Positions 1-8,026 of a stretch of 64,000 nucleotides of DNA are shown piece after piece (the first letter of the stretch is position 1; every line of letters starts with the position of its first letter). Under the pieces are notes generated by a model. It was not told the DNA's origin. It worked only from the letters and a program-made list of their open reading frames with translations, and ran no database searches. The position numbers were made by a program, and so were the translations under genes. This stretch comes from Hymenobacter norwichensis DSM 15439. GTDB taxonomy: Bacteria > Bacteroidota > Bacteroidia > Cytophagales > Hymenobacteraceae. The stretch is from NCBI RefSeq assembly GCF_000420705.1, contig NZ_ATVL01000007.1:744001-808000 (forward strand). The letters are read 5' to 3'.

Positions 1-1220
1 TGGAAGCGCACCAAGTCCTTAGAGGCACTACGGGCGTTGGTGAGGTAGTTGCGCAGGTTGCGGTAGTTGTGCGCGTCGGCCTCGTCGGCGCCGTACTTGT
101 GCTCGGCATAGAGGCCTTCCGAGAAGTCGGCCATACTCTCGTTCACGGTCAGGTTGCTCCAGCTTTCGGCCGTCACGTAGTCGCCAAACCACTGGTGGAA
201 CAGCTCGTGCGCAATAACCGATTCGTTGCTGTACGGCCGGTCAATTAGCTCCCGGTCGGTCATCTGCACAAAGTCGCCGTGCAGGGTGGCCGAGGTGTTT
301 TCCATGGCCCCGCTCACGTAGTCGCGCACCACAATCTGGGCGTACTTGTTCCACGGAAACTCCACGCCCAGCCGGGTCGAGAAGAATTCCAGCATGTCGG
401 GCGTGTTGCCGAAAATCTGCTTGGCGTAAGGCGCGTACTTGGGCTCCAGGTAGTAGCTGACTTCCTTGCCGCGCCAAGTTTCCTTATGGATTTTGAAGTC
501 GCCGACGGCCATCATAAACAGATAGGGCGCGTGCGGCAATTCCATTTTCCAGGTATCGGTGCGCAGGCCGGCCCCAGCAGGTTTCTGGCTGACTAGGGCG
601 CCATTGCTGAGCGTGACGTACTTGCTGGGCACCGTCATGCTGATTTCCGAGGTGGTTTTCTGGTTGGGCCGGTCGATGGTCGGGAACCAGGCCGATGAAG
701 CTTCCGTCTCACCTTGCGTCCAGATTTGCACCGGCTTACCGGCTACGGAGCTATCGGGGTTGATGAAATACAGGCCCTTGGCATCGGAAATGGCCGCGCT
801 GCCTTGCACTTTTAGCTCGTCGGGCTTGGCTGTGTACTCGATGTACACCATATATGCGGTGCCCGGTGCCATGCTTTTGCCGAGGTCGATGCGCAGGTTG
901 TTCTGGTCGGAGTAGGTGTATTTGAGGGGCACCTGCTGCTCGCCGTTCATCAAGGCCACGCTCTTGATATCCATGCCTTTAGCATCGAGCCGCAAGGAAT
1001 CGGTGGCGTAACCGTGGGGCTTGAGCGTCACCCACTCTTTGCCGTAGAGGTAGCGCTTGGCATAATCGAAGCGCACATCCAACTTGGTGTGTACCAAGTC
1101 GTTGATTTTGGTGGCTGAAGCCCGGTACGGCCCAACTGGCTCGGTGGGTGGGGCAGGGGCCTGGCCCTGCACAGCACTGGCGGCTAGTACCAACAGGCCT
1201 AGCGCAAAAGAATGCTTCAT
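1..1220 (-). CDS. M1 family metallopeptidase (aminopeptidase N-like), C-terminus outside window
   Basis: Zinc aminopeptidase of the M1/gluzincin family, expected to be exported and to trim peptides in the periplasm or at the cell surface. The reading frame starts MKHSFALGLLVLAASAVQGQ, a signal peptide, and stays open to the first base of the window, giving about 406 residues. The exopeptidase motif GAMEN lies near residue 303, the zinc site HELFHQWFGD near residue 340 and the third-ligand segment NESMADFSEGLY about 20 residues further on, all in canonical order. The C-terminal helical domain is missing because the window begins inside the gene. No neighbour on the same strand suggests a pathway. 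The family call is firm; substrate is unknown. Confidence 0.93.
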   Translation of the reverse strand, partial: MKHSFALGLLVLAASAVQGQAPAPPTEPVGPYRASATKINDLVHTKLDVRFDYAKRYLYGKEWVTLKPHGYATDSLRLDAKGMDIKSVALMNGEQQVPLKYTYSDQNNLRIDLGKSMAPGTAYMVYIEYTAKPDELKVQGSAAISDAKGLYFINPDSSVAGKPVQIWTQGETEASSAWFPTIDRPNQKTTSEISMTVPSKYVTLSNGALVSQKPAGAGLRTDTWKMELPHAPYLFMMAVGDFKIHKETWRGKEVSYYLEPKYAPYAKQIFGNTPDMLEFFSTRLGVEFPWNKYAQIVVRDYVSGAMENTSATLHGDFVQMTDRELIDRPYSNESVIAHELFHQWFGDYVTAESWSNLTVNESMADFSEGLYAEHKYGADEADAHNYRNLRNYLTNARSASKDLVRF

Positions 1221-1349
1221 TGAAAGGAACGTGAGAGGAAGAGGTTTGAGGGCCTAAAGATGTGGACTTCAAGCTGAAGTTGCCTCGCACCCTCGAAGAA
1301 ACATCTCCTGCATCAGCAGGACCCGTGCGTTCCTGCCAGCCAAGGAAAG

Positions 1350-2174
1350 CTAGTCGCCGCCACAGCCGCCGCAACCCGAGCAGCCACTGTCGCCGCCACA
1401 GCCACTATCCCCACTGCTATTGTCGCCACCGCCGCCGCTGCTATTGTCAGAGTCGCCGTGGCTGGGGCAATGGCTGTCGAAGGTGGTGCCGTGTGCGTGC
1501 CAGGAAGTGCCACTATCGGTGGTGCCGCCAAAATCGGTGCTGGTATTGTCGCGTGGCTCGTGCAGCTGGTGTAGCTCCCGTTCCAGCTGGCTGCTAGTTT
1601 CCGAGGTGTAGGAAGGCAGCAGAAAAAACGCGCCGCCGAGCAATGACATCAGCTGGTAGCTGTTGGCCGGGTTTTGCGCGGTTTGCGCCTTCACCTCTTT
1701 GTCGAGGCGCACTAGTTCCGCTTCAACGGCGTCTTGCAGCTGCTGGCCCTCCCGGGTGAGGTAGCGGGTATTGATCAGGCTCCAAAACCAGTGCTGCGAA
1801 AACAATTGCCCGGTGCGCGCATTCGCCTCAATGAGCTTGTAGTACTCCGACGCGGTGCGGGCCTGCTCAAACACCATGTGTACGTACTGCTTGAATGGTA
1901 TACGCAGTTGGTCTTCAGCTCGGAACGCGTTAATCAGCAGCTTTTCGTGAGGTAATGCTGCGTGCGTGCGCAGGGCAGGGCCGCTTACAATGTATTGCTG
2001 CCACGTAACCGGGTCGCGCGGATGCGGCTGGCCTGGCTCGTTGCGGATGGCGAGTACCTGCTGGCGCAGCAAATCCAGGAACGTAACGCGCAGTAGCTGG
2101 CGCAGATTGGGGTTGTGGTGCTTAGCAAGCAGCAACAGCAGCTCGGCGGGGGAGTGCGGGGGAAGGCTGGTCAT
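1350..2174 (-). CDS. uncharacterised protein with Cys/Gly/Asp/Ser-rich C-terminal tail (TIGR04222-like)
   Basis: I do not know its function. The 274-residue protein has an alpha-helical body (about residues 1-175), a short hydrophobic stretch near residue 185 (LLGGAFFLLPSY), a His/Thr/Ser linker and a low-complexity tail ending in SGCSGCGGCGGD with repeated Cys-Gly-Gly units. That layout resembles the TIGR04222 group of bacterial proteins, which end in Cys-Gly-rich tails; this match is from memory and tentative. The frame is open much further upstream, but I chose ATG at 2174 because it overlaps the stop of the preceding gene as ATGA, indicating translational coupling. The extra upstream frame merely shadows that gene. 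Confidence 0.7.
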   Translation of the reverse strand: MTSLPPHSPAELLLLLAKHHNPNLRQLLRVTFLDLLRQQVLAIRNEPGQPHPRDPVTWQQYIVSGPALRTHAALPHEKLLINAFRAEDQLRIPFKQYVHMVFEQARTASEYYKLIEANARTGQLFSQHWFWSLINTRYLTREGQQLQDAVEAELVRLDKEVKAQTAQNPANSYQLMSLLGGAFFLLPSYTSETSSQLERELHQLHEPRDNTSTDFGGTTDSGTSWHAHGTTFDSHCPSHGDSDNSSGGGGDNSSGDSGCGGDSGCSGCGGCGGD

Positions 2175-2674
2175 GTTTTGCGACGAAAACGAAGTTTGGG
2201 TAGCAGCCAAAAAGCACTCAAGTTCACTCGGCGGAAGTTTACGTCTCGGAACCGCGTCTCGTTGTCGGGCCAAATGTCGGCGGGCGGCACTTGGCTGAAC
2301 ACCTCCTGATACAGCGCTTTGGTGCGGCCGTACCAGTCGTTGAACTTGCCCCGCTCGGCGTCGCCGCCGCGGGTGGGGCCGTGGTGAATGGGCCGTTCCA
2401 GCACTTGCTCGCAGAATTCCAGCCAGTAGGAGCGGGTGTAGAGCAAGTGCAGGTGCCACACCTGGTCCACCTGGTCGGAGGGCGTGAGCGGGTGCTCGGT
2501 GAGGCACAGCAGAAACATGAATTTCTTGTATTCCAGCGTTGCGCGTAGGGCATATTCCAGGGGCCAGCCATTTTCACGGGCCAGCCGGTCGGTGAAGGAA
2601 AACGCCGCGGCTGGGTCGTCCAGCTCGAAGCGTCGGATGCGGTTCCACAGGTCGGGTTGCCGGGTGGGCGTCAT
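2171..2674 (-). CDS. DUF1399/GRDP-like protein (glycine-rich-domain-protein N-terminal type)
   Basis: A 167-residue soluble protein with the signature DQVDQVWHLHLLYTRSYW followed by a second conserved patch (LERPIHHGP...KFNDWYGRT). The Asp-x-x-W-H-x-H arrangement is typical of the DUF1399 domain of plant glycine-rich-domain proteins (GRDP), also found in bacteria. Biochemical role is unknown. It is first in a two-gene unit: its TGA overlaps the ATG of the Cys/Gly-tail gene by 4 bases. In eukaryotic GRDPs the same polypeptide carries both the DUF1399 domain and a Gly-rich region, so the bacterial pair may be the split counterpart; that is inference. Confidence 0.72.
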   Translation of the reverse strand: MTPTRQPDLWNRIRRFELDDPAAAFSFTDRLARENGWPLEYALRATLEYKKFMFLLCLTEHPLTPSDQVDQVWHLHLLYTRSYWLEFCEQVLERPIHHGPTRGGDAERGKFNDWYGRTKALYQEVFSQVPPADIWPDNETRFRDVNFRRVNLSAFWLLPKLRFRRKT

Positions 2675-2806
2675 GGGAAAGCAATAACAGCTGAGCTTAC
2701 CGAAAGATAAAGCATTTTAAGTCATACAAGCGGCTCACAACCTCCACAATACCCTTTTTGCATCCCTGGCGTACCTGTTTTATCCACCATCTGAACGTTT
2801 GCACAT

Positions 2807-3175
2807 ATGAATCAGCCTATTTCCCGTAAGCAACACGGCTTCACCGACTACAGCTACATTCCTCTAGCTTTGGCCCTGCCTAAACTAGCTGGGTTTGAAG
2901 ATGAAAAAACAGCCGTTACGCTCACCCGCGTACTGGCCGGCAACATTCTCACCTCCAGCCTATTCACCCGCGCCGAGTGGGGCGCTTTCAAGAAGCTGCC
3001 CTTCAAAACCCATCTGCTGCTCGACATAGGCGTGGGCGTGCTGGCGGCCAGTGCGCCGTGGTTGTTCGGCTTCGCCGACAATAAAGCGGCTCGCAATTCC
3101 TTCCTGCTACTCGGAGCATTTGGCCTGGCGGCTGGCACTCTGTCGCGCCCCGAGGAAATGCCGGACGAAGTGTAG
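2807..3175 (+). CDS. small conserved-type membrane protein, function unknown
   Basis: A 122-residue protein with two or three predicted hydrophobic segments (around residues 64-82 LLLDIGVGVLAASAPWLFGF and 92-107 SFLLLGAFGLAAGTL). It resembles short SPW-repeat-like membrane proteins common in Bacteroidota, but I cannot assign it to a named family with certainty. It is divergent from the DUF1399-like gene and stands alone, followed 20 bases later by a strong bidirectional terminator. The start ATG is preceded by an SD-less leader, as usual in this phylum. Confidence 0.72.
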   Translation: MNQPISRKQHGFTDYSYIPLALALPKLAGFEDEKTAVTLTRVLAGNILTSSLFTRAEWGAFKKLPFKTHLLLDIGVGVLAASAPWLFGFADNKAARNSFLLLGAFGLAAGTLSRPEEMPDEV

Positions 3176-3195
3176 CGCCCAATTTTTTGAAAACA

Positions 3196-3230
3196 AAAAC
3201 GGCCCGCCTGCTACCAGGTGGGCCGTTTTT
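3196..3230. terminator. bidirectional intrinsic terminator
   Basis: A near-perfect stem of about 15 bp (AACGGCCCRCCTG type arms) with a CTAC loop, flanked by A-run on the left and T-run on the right. It lies between two convergent genes (ends 3175 and 3248) and can serve both. Confidence 0.9.
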
Positions 3231-3247
3231 GTCTACTGCTAATGAGT

Positions 3248-4342
3248 TTACGCTTCGTCCTTCAACGACTGCATATCAATGACGTGGCGGTAGCGCACTT
3301 CCTTGTCCATGAGGTCGTCGAAGGCTTTGTTGATGTCTTGCATCTTAATCATCTGCACGTCGGGCAAGATGTTGTGCTGAGCGCAGAAGTCCAGCACTTC
3401 CTGGGTTTCGGCAATGCCTCCGATAACTGAACCGGCCACCGTGCGGCGGTACGTGGCCATTTCCATGTTGTTGAGCGGCTTCTTGTATTCTCCCAGCAAG
3501 CCTACCGCTACTATGGTTCCGTCGAGGTCGAGTAGGTTCACATAGTCGGTGATGTCGTAAGCGTCGGGGATGGTGTTGAGGATGAAGTCGAACGAGGCTT
3601 CGTGCTGCTTCATGGCCGTTGAGTCGGTGGAAATGAGCACTTCATGGGCGCCCATGGCTTCGGCATCAGCGCGCTTGTCTTTGGAAGTGGTAATCACCGT
3701 GACGGTAGCGCCCAGGGCTTTGGCCAATTTTACGCCCATGTGGCCCAGCCCACCCAGACCCACAATGCCTACCCGGTCGCCTTCCTTCACGTTCCAGTGC
3801 TTGAGCGGCGAATACGTGGTAATGCCCGCGCACAGAATCGGTGCGGCAGCCTTGATGTCGAGGCTATCCGGAATGCGCAGCACGAATGATTCCTTCACGG
3901 TGATGTTGGTGGAGTAGCCCCCGAAAGTATTGGCGCCGCTGCCGTCGGGCTTCATGGGGCCGTTGTAGGTGGCCGTCCAACTGACCGGACCTTGGCAGTA
4001 GTTTTCCTCGCCGTGCTGGCAAGGCTTGCACTGGCCGCACGAGTCTACCATGCAGCCCACGCCCACCGTGTCGCCTACTTTGAACTTGCTCACAGTGCTT
4101 CCAACTTCAATTACCCGCCCCACAATTTCGTGGCCAGGTACGCAGGGGTACACTGTGTTTTTCCAGTCGTTCTTCACCTGGTGCAGGTCGGAGTGGCACA
4201 CGCCGGTGTAGAGGATTTCGATGTGCACTTCGTCGGCCTGCGGGCGGTGGCGCTCGATTTCCATGCGTTTGAGGCCATTGAAAATCGAGTTGGTAGCACC
4301 GTAAGCTTTGGTTTTGATGATGTCGGGGGAGGTAGTTGACAT
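3248..4342 (-). CDS. zinc-dependent NAD(P) alcohol dehydrogenase (YahK/CAD-like)
   Basis: Medium-chain alcohol dehydrogenase of 364 residues, normal length for the cinnamyl-alcohol/YahK aldehyde-reductase subgroup. Catalytic zinc ligands are visible in GVCHSDLH and PGHEIVG; the structural zinc cluster follows in DSCGQCKPCQHGEENYC; the Rossmann dinucleotide loop is GLGGLGHMGVKLAK. This subgroup usually reduces aldehydes with NADPH. It is monocistronic, convergent with the upstream small membrane-protein gene. The physiological substrate cannot be read from the sequence. Confidence 0.92.
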   Translation of the reverse strand: MSTTSPDIIKTKAYGATNSIFNGLKRMEIERHRPQADEVHIEILYTGVCHSDLHQVKNDWKNTVYPCVPGHEIVGRVIEVGSTVSKFKVGDTVGVGCMVDSCGQCKPCQHGEENYCQGPVSWTATYNGPMKPDGSGANTFGGYSTNITVKESFVLRIPDSLDIKAAAPILCAGITTYSPLKHWNVKEGDRVGIVGLGGLGHMGVKLAKALGATVTVITTSKDKRADAEAMGAHEVLISTDSTAMKQHEASFDFILNTIPDAYDITDYVNLLDLDGTIVAVGLLGEYKKPLNNMEMATYRRTVAGSVIGGIAETQEVLDFCAQHNILPDVQMIKMQDINKAFDDLMDKEVRYRHVIDMQSLKDEA

Positions 4343-4645
4343 AGCGGTAACTCAGGTTGGTTTTGGAAGTGGAAAAGGGCGGAGTGGCCCACAGCCGGTT
4401 GAAGCCAGTGGAGCCTGTGTGAGGTACGGCCGCATTCAGCCGGAAGTTGGTGGGGCACAACTGAATGGCAGAATGTTGTAGGTACATGACTGCTGAAGCG
4501 GCCAGCGTCTGATATTCTGGAGGCAGCCAATAATAGGGTTGGAGGGGGCGGATGTGGTATGGCCGCGCATCACATATAGATGTGACTGGGTAGGTTATTT
4601 ATTAGGGCTTTTTAATATTTGATAACCACTCTAAATAATTAGGTT
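4343..4645. other. intergenic region between divergent genes
   Basis: About 300 bases separating the divergent alcohol dehydrogenase and peroxidase genes, so it should hold both promoters. I see a short palindrome TCACAT-ATAG-ATGTGA at 4570-4585 that could be an operator, and an AT-rich stretch at 4600-4645 just before the peroxidase start. No ORF or RNA gene is evident. Confidence 0.4.
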
Positions 4646-6160
4646 ATGACACGACACGGGGCGCTCTACCAGGATATTGTACCGTACACCTCCCGCTACT
4701 ACGACAAAGGGAAGTTCGGGCGAATGTTTGCCAACCTACCGTCCTTCGCGCCGGACAGCCCAAAGGTGCGCGAGGCCCTCAAGGACATCGGTAAGAAGGG
4801 TGGTATCATGGATGCCAAAGATGACCTGACCAAGCCGCCAGTTGACCTTATCACCAACCCCGATCTGCAAGTCAACAACCCCAACGCTCCCTTCATGACG
4901 GCCGGCATGACCTTTCTTGGTCAATTCATCGACCACGACGTTACGTTCGACCCGACTTCCAGCCTAGAGCGCCAGATTGACCCGGAGTTTGTGGAGAATT
5001 TCCGCACGCCCACGCTGGCCCTCGACAACGTGTACGGCAGCGGCCCCGGCGCCTCGCCCCACCTCTACGACGCTTCCGACGGGCAGGGCATCAAGTTTCT
5101 GGTTGAGCCGCTGGGCGTAAAGGGGAAAGACGGAATCGAGAAGTTTGACTTGCCGCGCAACACCCAGAACACAGCTCTGCTCGGCGACCCGCGCAACGAC
5201 GAAAACCTGATAGTATCGCAGTTGCACCTGCTGTTTCTGCGCTTTCACAACGTGCTGGTAGACGCCGTGCGAGTGAAATATCCGAGTAAGGGCCCCAGTG
5301 AAGTGTTTCGGGAAGCACAGGAACTAGTGCGCTGGCATTATCAGTGGCTGCTGCTGCACGAGTTTCTGCCTCAGCTCTGCGGCGAGCAGGTGGTAGACGA
5401 CGTGCTGAACAATGGCCGCAAGTTCTACAACTGGCACAACGCGCCCTACATTCCGGTGGAGTTTTCGGTGGCGGCATACCGGTTTGGGCACAGCCAAGTG
5501 CGGCCATCTTACCGCGCCAATTTTGGTATTACCAGCGCCCCCAATCCAGCTCCGTTTTTTGCCACCATCTTCGACTTCAACGCCGACCACCACAGCCCCG
5601 ACCCCAACGACCTGCGCGGCGGCAAACGGGCCCCGCGCCGCTTCATCGACTGGCATACGTTCTTCAACCTCGGCGACGGTAGCACCCGCCCCAACAAGCT
5701 TATCGATACCAAGCTGTCGTCGCCGCTGTTCCAGCTGTTGGGCTTCGCCGGCGGCGACGTCATTTCGTTGGCTTCGCGCAATCTGCTGCGGCAGCTTACG
5801 TTCAGCCTCCCCTCGGGCCAACGGGTGGCCCATGCTATGCGCATGAAGCCGCTGGAAGACGACGTGTTCGAGGATTTGAAAGGCTATAAAGTGAACTTCG
5901 AGAAAAGCACGCCGCTCTGGTTCTACATCCTCAAGGAGGCCGAAGTGCAGCACATGGGCATCCGCCTGGGCGACGTGGGGGGCCGCATCATTACCGAGGT
6001 ATTTGTGGGGCTGCTGGAAGGCGACAATAGCTCCTTCCTCACCCAAAACCCGTTCTGGAAGCCCTGCCTAGACTGCTGGGAGCCTTACCGCACTGGTAAG
6101 CACTTCACCATTGCTGACTTGGTTCGCATTGCCGAAGGGAAAGTAAGCGTCAAGCTATAA
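4646..6160 (+). CDS. animal-type haem peroxidase family protein (peroxicin-like)
   Basis: A 504-residue protein of the animal haem-dependent peroxidase superfamily (An_peroxidase), not the plant/KatG type. The distal-site motif FLGQFIDHDVTFD places the distal His at residue 97, followed by the Asp that normally forms an ester bond to haem. QLHLLFLRFHNVLVD and RFGHSQVRPSY (the proximal-His region) follow in family order. No signal peptide is visible, so a cytoplasmic location or non-classical export is implied. The gene is monocistronic with a hairpin downstream. Members of this family oxidise halides or organic donors with hydrogen peroxide; the substrate here is unknown. Confidence 0.9.
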   Translation: MTRHGALYQDIVPYTSRYYDKGKFGRMFANLPSFAPDSPKVREALKDIGKKGGIMDAKDDLTKPPVDLITNPDLQVNNPNAPFMTAGMTFLGQFIDHDVTFDPTSSLERQIDPEFVENFRTPTLALDNVYGSGPGASPHLYDASDGQGIKFLVEPLGVKGKDGIEKFDLPRNTQNTALLGDPRNDENLIVSQLHLLFLRFHNVLVDAVRVKYPSKGPSEVFREAQELVRWHYQWLLLHEFLPQLCGEQVVDDVLNNGRKFYNWHNAPYIPVEFSVAAYRFGHSQVRPSYRANFGITSAPNPAPFFATIFDFNADHHSPDPNDLRGGKRAPRRFIDWHTFFNLGDGSTRPNKLIDTKLSSPLFQLLGFAGGDVISLASRNLLRQLTFSLPSGQRVAHAMRMKPLEDDVFEDLKGYKVNFEKSTPLWFYILKEAEVQHMGIRLGDVGGRIITEVFVGLLEGDNSSFLTQNPFWKPCLDCWEPYRTGKHFTIADLVRIAEGKVSVKL

Positions 6161-6170
6161 AGACAAGCGT

Positions 6171-6223
6171 CATCCCACGACTACTCTAACGGCCTTTTGG
6201 GACGTCGGGCCGGTCGTGGGATG
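6171..6223 (+). terminator. inverted repeat after the peroxidase gene, probable terminator
   Basis: Arms CATCCCACGAC and GTCGTGGGATG are perfectly complementary (11 bp), with an internal CGGCC/GGCCG pairing in the 31-base loop. It begins 10 bases after the peroxidase stop. The following T-tract is weak, so it could also stabilise the mRNA 3' end. Confidence 0.6.
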
Positions 6224-6348
6224 CTACTTTTGCTAGCTGGCGCACGATGGCCCAAAATCCGTCAGGCCAGTTCCGCTAAAACAGGTTATGCTATCTATGA
6301 AGGCACTATAAACACTTTTACAGGCTGATTGGGTTGCCTCACTACTAC

Positions 6349-7701
6349 TTACTTTACCAACAGTTTGCGCCGTACCACGCCAGTGCTGGTCTGTACTTCT
6401 AGTGAGTAAACGCCTTTGGACTGCTGGCTCAGGTCGAGGCGTTTGTCGGCGGGCAATGCCGCCGCTTGATATATGCTACGACCTAGTGCGTCGAGCACGC
6501 GCACGTGGCTAATCGGGCCAGCCGTAGTGGGAAGTTGCACGGTGAAAGTGCCCGAGGGGCTGGGGTTGGGAAACACATCGGCGGCAACAACCGGTGTGCT
6601 TGCTGCGCGTGCTGCTAGTGGGCGGCCCACATAGCGGCCTATCCCTTCATACTCATACCACCAAGTGGGAGCAGCAAAGGAAGCGCGAATATGCCAGCCC
6701 GCGTCGGGCGAAGTGAACTGTATAGACAGGTAACTATTGTTGCTCTCTAGTATTGTCCAAGTCTGGCCATCGTCGTATGTAACGGCTGAGCCATTGGTTC
6801 TCGTAAATCCAATCCAGTTTTCAGCGCCTGCTATATACGCACGAGTACCTGGTATGGCTGTCAACGGCCCTAATCGGAGAGCAGAAGTCGTGGTGTTCTG
6901 CCAGCAGGGAGGAGCCGTGGCATTTTGCCACGTTAAGCCTCCATCAATGCTGCTTAGTAGGCCTCTTTGAGGAGTAGGGAGCAAGGCATGCTGCGCATCT
7001 CTAAATACCACCGCACTTGGTGCAACTGGTATCAACTGACTGCGCCACGTTAAGCCACGGTTGGTACTAGCCCAAAACGCAATAGGATGTGCTTGTGTGT
7101 CGCAAACATCAACCCAAAGTATGCCAGATGCTTCGTGAATACCCGATAAAGATTGACCTGCTGATAGAGCAGGGGTGGTAGTTTGTAGTTGCCAGCTTAG
7201 GCCCCCATCAGTAGTGCGATATAATGCGCCCGCTACCTGGTCGAGTAGCAGACCCTCTGTAAGGCTGAAAAAACGAATCATATTTTGCCGCGGAGATACT
7301 GTCGGCAAGGAGCGCCGGCTCCAGGTTGCACCCCCATCAGCAGTGTAGTGTAGCTCCAGGTTGGGTGTAGTGCCAACTGTAATGGTGCGCTGTAGTATCA
7401 GCCAAGCATTCTGGCTATCGTAAGCTTCTAGAATGCTGCTTGTATAACGGCCAGCAGCTGGTGCTACCGGCGTACTATTTTGCCACGTTTGGCCACCATC
7501 AATAGTGCGTGAAACCTGAACCGTTGGCAGCGGGGTAGAGTAAGATGTATTGGTAAACCACGCAGTCTGCGCATTGATAGCATCGAGCTGGCAACCTTGC
7601 AATACACTACCTACAGGCACAGGGTCGCTAACGGGCTGCCATTGAGCTAGAGCCGGAAAGCTACTGATAAGCAACAAGAGGAAGGAGAAAACTTTAGACA
7701 T
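6349..7701 (-). CDS. secreted BNR/YCF48-type repeat protein with T9SS type A sorting domain
   Basis: A 450-residue exported protein. A signal peptide (LLLISSFPALAQ) is followed by repeated DGGxTWxx units (IDGGQTWQN, ADGGATWSR, TDGGLSWQL, IDGGLTWQN, YDDGQTWTI) typical of BNR/sialidase-like or YCF48 beta-propellers. The last 80 residues (DVFPNPSPSGTFTVQL through GVYSLEVQTSTGVVRRKLLVK-type end) form a Por secretion sorting domain, so the protein should be exported by the type IX system and attached to or released from the surface. No catalytic residues of sialidases are evident. It is a single gene; its function is unknown beyond being a secreted propeller. Confidence 0.87.
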   Translation of the reverse strand: MSKVFSFLLLLISSFPALAQWQPVSDPVPVGSVLQGCQLDAINAQTAWFTNTSYSTPLPTVQVSRTIDGGQTWQNSTPVAPAAGRYTSSILEAYDSQNAWLILQRTITVGTTPNLELHYTADGGATWSRRSLPTVSPRQNMIRFFSLTEGLLLDQVAGALYRTTDGGLSWQLQTTTPALSAGQSLSGIHEASGILWVDVCDTQAHPIAFWASTNRGLTWRSQLIPVAPSAVVFRDAQHALLPTPQRGLLSSIDGGLTWQNATAPPCWQNTTTSALRLGPLTAIPGTRAYIAGAENWIGFTRTNGSAVTYDDGQTWTILESNNSYLSIQFTSPDAGWHIRASFAAPTWWYEYEGIGRYVGRPLAARAASTPVVAADVFPNPSPSGTFTVQLPTTAGPISHVRVLDALGRSIYQAAALPADKRLDLSQQSKGVYSLEVQTSTGVVRRKLLVK

Positions 7702-8026
7702 AAGAAAGAAGAAGGATATAGTAAGGTGATGTATACTGCTTAACCCACTGCTGTATGGCCTGTGTCGGTATGACCGGCAGCAGGGGCAAAGGGTTGCATT
7801 GGTTAATATAGTATCAACAAATCAAGAAAATATTATAGTTGACAAGTACAAGCGGTTTAAGCAGCAATAGCCTTAAGGTGATACACTAGTCGTTTTTTGT
7901 GTTTCTTTTTGCCCTGGTCAAACAGCCTAATTTCTATGTACATCAGCCGACTTTTTCTCCTGTTATCTTTGTTGATTCCCTGCTGACCACCTCAGCAACC
8001 ATACCACCTCAGCGAGAACCACCGAT
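7702..8026. other. intergenic region upstream of topB
   Basis: About 325 bases between divergent genes, AT-richer than its surroundings. It contains the candidate topB promoter box listed separately and must also hold the promoter of the T9SS propeller gene. I see no ORF, RNA or strong hairpin in it. Confidence 0.4.
7964..7971 (+). promoter_or_regulatory. candidate -7 box TATCTTTG for topB
   Basis: Exact match to the Bacteroidota sigma-ABfr -7 consensus TAnnTTTG, 56 bases before the topB start codon. I see no clear TTG -33 element at the usual spacing, so this remains a candidate. Confidence 0.4.

Noticed and set aside
1262..1597. Cys/Arg/His-rich plus-strand frame resembling a small Cys-rich peptide
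   Set aside because: It is the complement of the Cys-Gly tail repeats; the opposite strand overlaps its neighbour by ATGA and codes the more plausible protein.
5324..6046. 240-residue minus-strand frame opposite the peroxidase gene
   Set aside because: Shadow frame opposite conserved haem-peroxidase motifs.
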